Assembly: GCA_027488715.1 (NCBI GenBank)
Contig: JAIYBD010000240.1
Span: 1 to 9,100 of the forward strand
DNA length: 9,100 bases
Source of the DNA: Bacteroidota bacterium
GTDB taxonomy: Bacteria; Bacteroidota; Bacteroidia; UBA7662; CANHCV01
Direction of reading: 5' to 3'
The position numbers and the translations under genes are program-made. The notes under the pieces were generated by a model that searched no databases, was not told the origin of the DNA, and saw only the letters and a list, made by a program, of their open reading frames with translations. This document shows positions 8,347 through 9,100 of this stretch, piece after piece (within the stretch, counting starts at the first letter, position 1; each line of letters starts with the position of its first letter).

Positions 8347-9100
8347 TTTTAGATTCGAATCGTAGGGTTTCGCGGTAACGTTGCATGATGGAGAAATAGA
8401 ACCCAATCATCATGATCATGCTACCCCACCAAACCAGCTGAATCCAAGGGAATTCAATAGCTTTTAAAATAACATAATCAACGAATGCTTCTTTTCGTTC
8501 AAATGCAGTAAAGTCAGCTGTGGCTTTTGTGGGATCGTTGGGATCAATATTGAGGCGATTTACCGAAATTCTGAGTCCTGATTCTTCATCAAATCCATCG
8601 AAACGAAATTCTTTTCCATCGACAATGGCATATACAGCTTTGATGGAAAAGGTTCTACCTTCGGTGGAGGTGCAGGTAAATTGGGCCGTGAGCGCAGCCT
8701 GAGCATTTTTAAGCACATTTTGCTCTTCCTTGTTTAAATGATCTGCTCCAGGAATAATTTTATTAAGGGTAATCAGATTGTTTTTCAACAACAACGTATC
8801 TCCGCCGGATGCCTTCATCGAGAATTCTTTAGGAGGAAGTTGATTTTCTTCTTGATTAATTTTCGATTTATCAGGAACTTGAGAAACGTAGGTGAAAATA
8901 TCCTTGTGGAGATAATGTTTGGTATCGGGGTTAGAAATTAATCCCATTTTCGGATTGAGCTGAGCATTCGGTTGAAGGACAAAGCTTTCCGAACCATTCG
9001 AAAACTTTATTTTGTAGTAATGATTGGGTTCGGCAACCGTATCTCCAAGGTAAGTAACGATGTGGTTTCCGATGGTATCGGCTATGTTTTTCTTCAAATA
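8339..9100 (-). CDS. ccmF: CcmF/CcsA-type cytochrome c assembly protein, C-terminal part
   Basis: The last 253 residues of a larger protein that enters from the right edge, so the true start and the heme-handling WWD region are not visible. The fragment is mainly a periplasmic, beta-rich domain. PDTKHYLHKDIFTYVSQ (58-74 of the visible part) resembles the large periplasmic segment of Bacteroidota CcmF-like proteins. It ends with one membrane helix, FPWIQLVWWGSMIMMIGF at about 217-234, then a short basic tail (RYRETLRF). CcmF-type proteins ligate heme to apocytochrome c, which fits respiratory cytochrome maturation. Leu2 of the visible fragment is encoded by TTG and could be mistaken for a start; the frame continues upstream without a stop. 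The stop overlaps the DUF2520 start by eight bases. Confidence 0.8.
   Translation of the reverse strand, partial: YLKKNIADTIGNHIVTYLGDTVAEPNHYYKIKFSNGSESFVLQPNAQLNPKMGLISNPDTKHYLHKDIFTYVSQVPDKSKINQEENQLPPKEFSMKASGGDTLLLKNNLITLNKIIPGADHLNKEEQNVLKNAQAALTAQFTCTSTEGRTFSIKAVYAIVDGKEFRFDGFDEESGLRISVNRLNIDPNDPTKATADFTAFERKEAFVDYVILKAIEFPWIQLVWWGSMIMMIGFYFSIMQRYRETLRFESKNE

Noticed and set aside
8347..8406. Twenty-residue N-terminal extension of the DUF2520 protein from 8406
   Set aside because: The extension is read through ccmF coding sequence and precedes the typical family start MSKIVFIGWGN.
9095..9097. TTG near the right edge as the start of an independent 252-residue gene
   Set aside because: The frame stays open to the window edge and the product is clearly only the C-terminal part of a CcmF-like protein.

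Overview
The window looks like a piece of a Bacteroidota chromosome, most probably Flavobacteriales-like. The base composition is moderately AT-rich, starts lack clear Shine-Dalgarno sequences, and promoter-like matches follow the Bacteroidota TTTG / TAnnTTTG pattern. The gene content is also typical: a GH109-type secreted Gfo/Idh/MocA protein, a CcmF-like cytochrome c assembly protein, and a run of DUF2520, KdsC, UbiA and Maf genes. This placement is inferred from family resemblance; no search was run.

Layout. (1) Positions 1-1275, minus strand: a LysM plus RlpA-like lipoprotein gene followed, with an ATGA overlap, by the 5' part of an MsbA-type ABC exporter gene that runs off the left edge. 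(2) 1333-3421, plus strand: an exported DNA/RNA non-specific endonuclease overlapping a Tat-exported GH109-type enzyme, with a good intrinsic terminator candidate just after. (3) 3418-3798, minus strand: a small gene of unknown function, convergent with GH109 and divergent from the next unit. (4) 3836-5716, plus strand: a light-repair module. It holds a 45-residue DUF2256 zinc-binding protein (missed by a normal length cutoff), a DUF2805/TIGR03643 protein in an overlapping frame, and an iron-sulfur bacterial (6-4) photolyase/cryptochrome of the PhrB type. (5) 9100-5695, minus strand: the C-terminal part of a CcmF-like protein, a DUF2520 Rossmann protein, a KdsC-like phosphatase, a UbiA-family prenyltransferase and Maf, every junction overlapping by 4 or 8 bases.

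The window is almost entirely coding: the only gaps between genes are 57 and 37 bases, both between divergent genes. Every same-strand junction is an overlap, so translational coupling is likely. I see no tRNA, rRNA, CRISPR, insertion sequence or phage gene.

The most noteworthy points are three. A 17-base homopolymer inside kdsC replaces a normally conserved loop without changing its length. DUF2256 and DUF2805, both of unknown function, are packed with overlapping frames ahead of the photolyase. Two proteins (the RlpA-like lipoprotein and the UbiA protein) have lost residues that are normally important in their families. I did not find a clearly new multi-gene system; the photolyase module with its two uncharacterised partners and divergent orphan gene is the nearest candidate.
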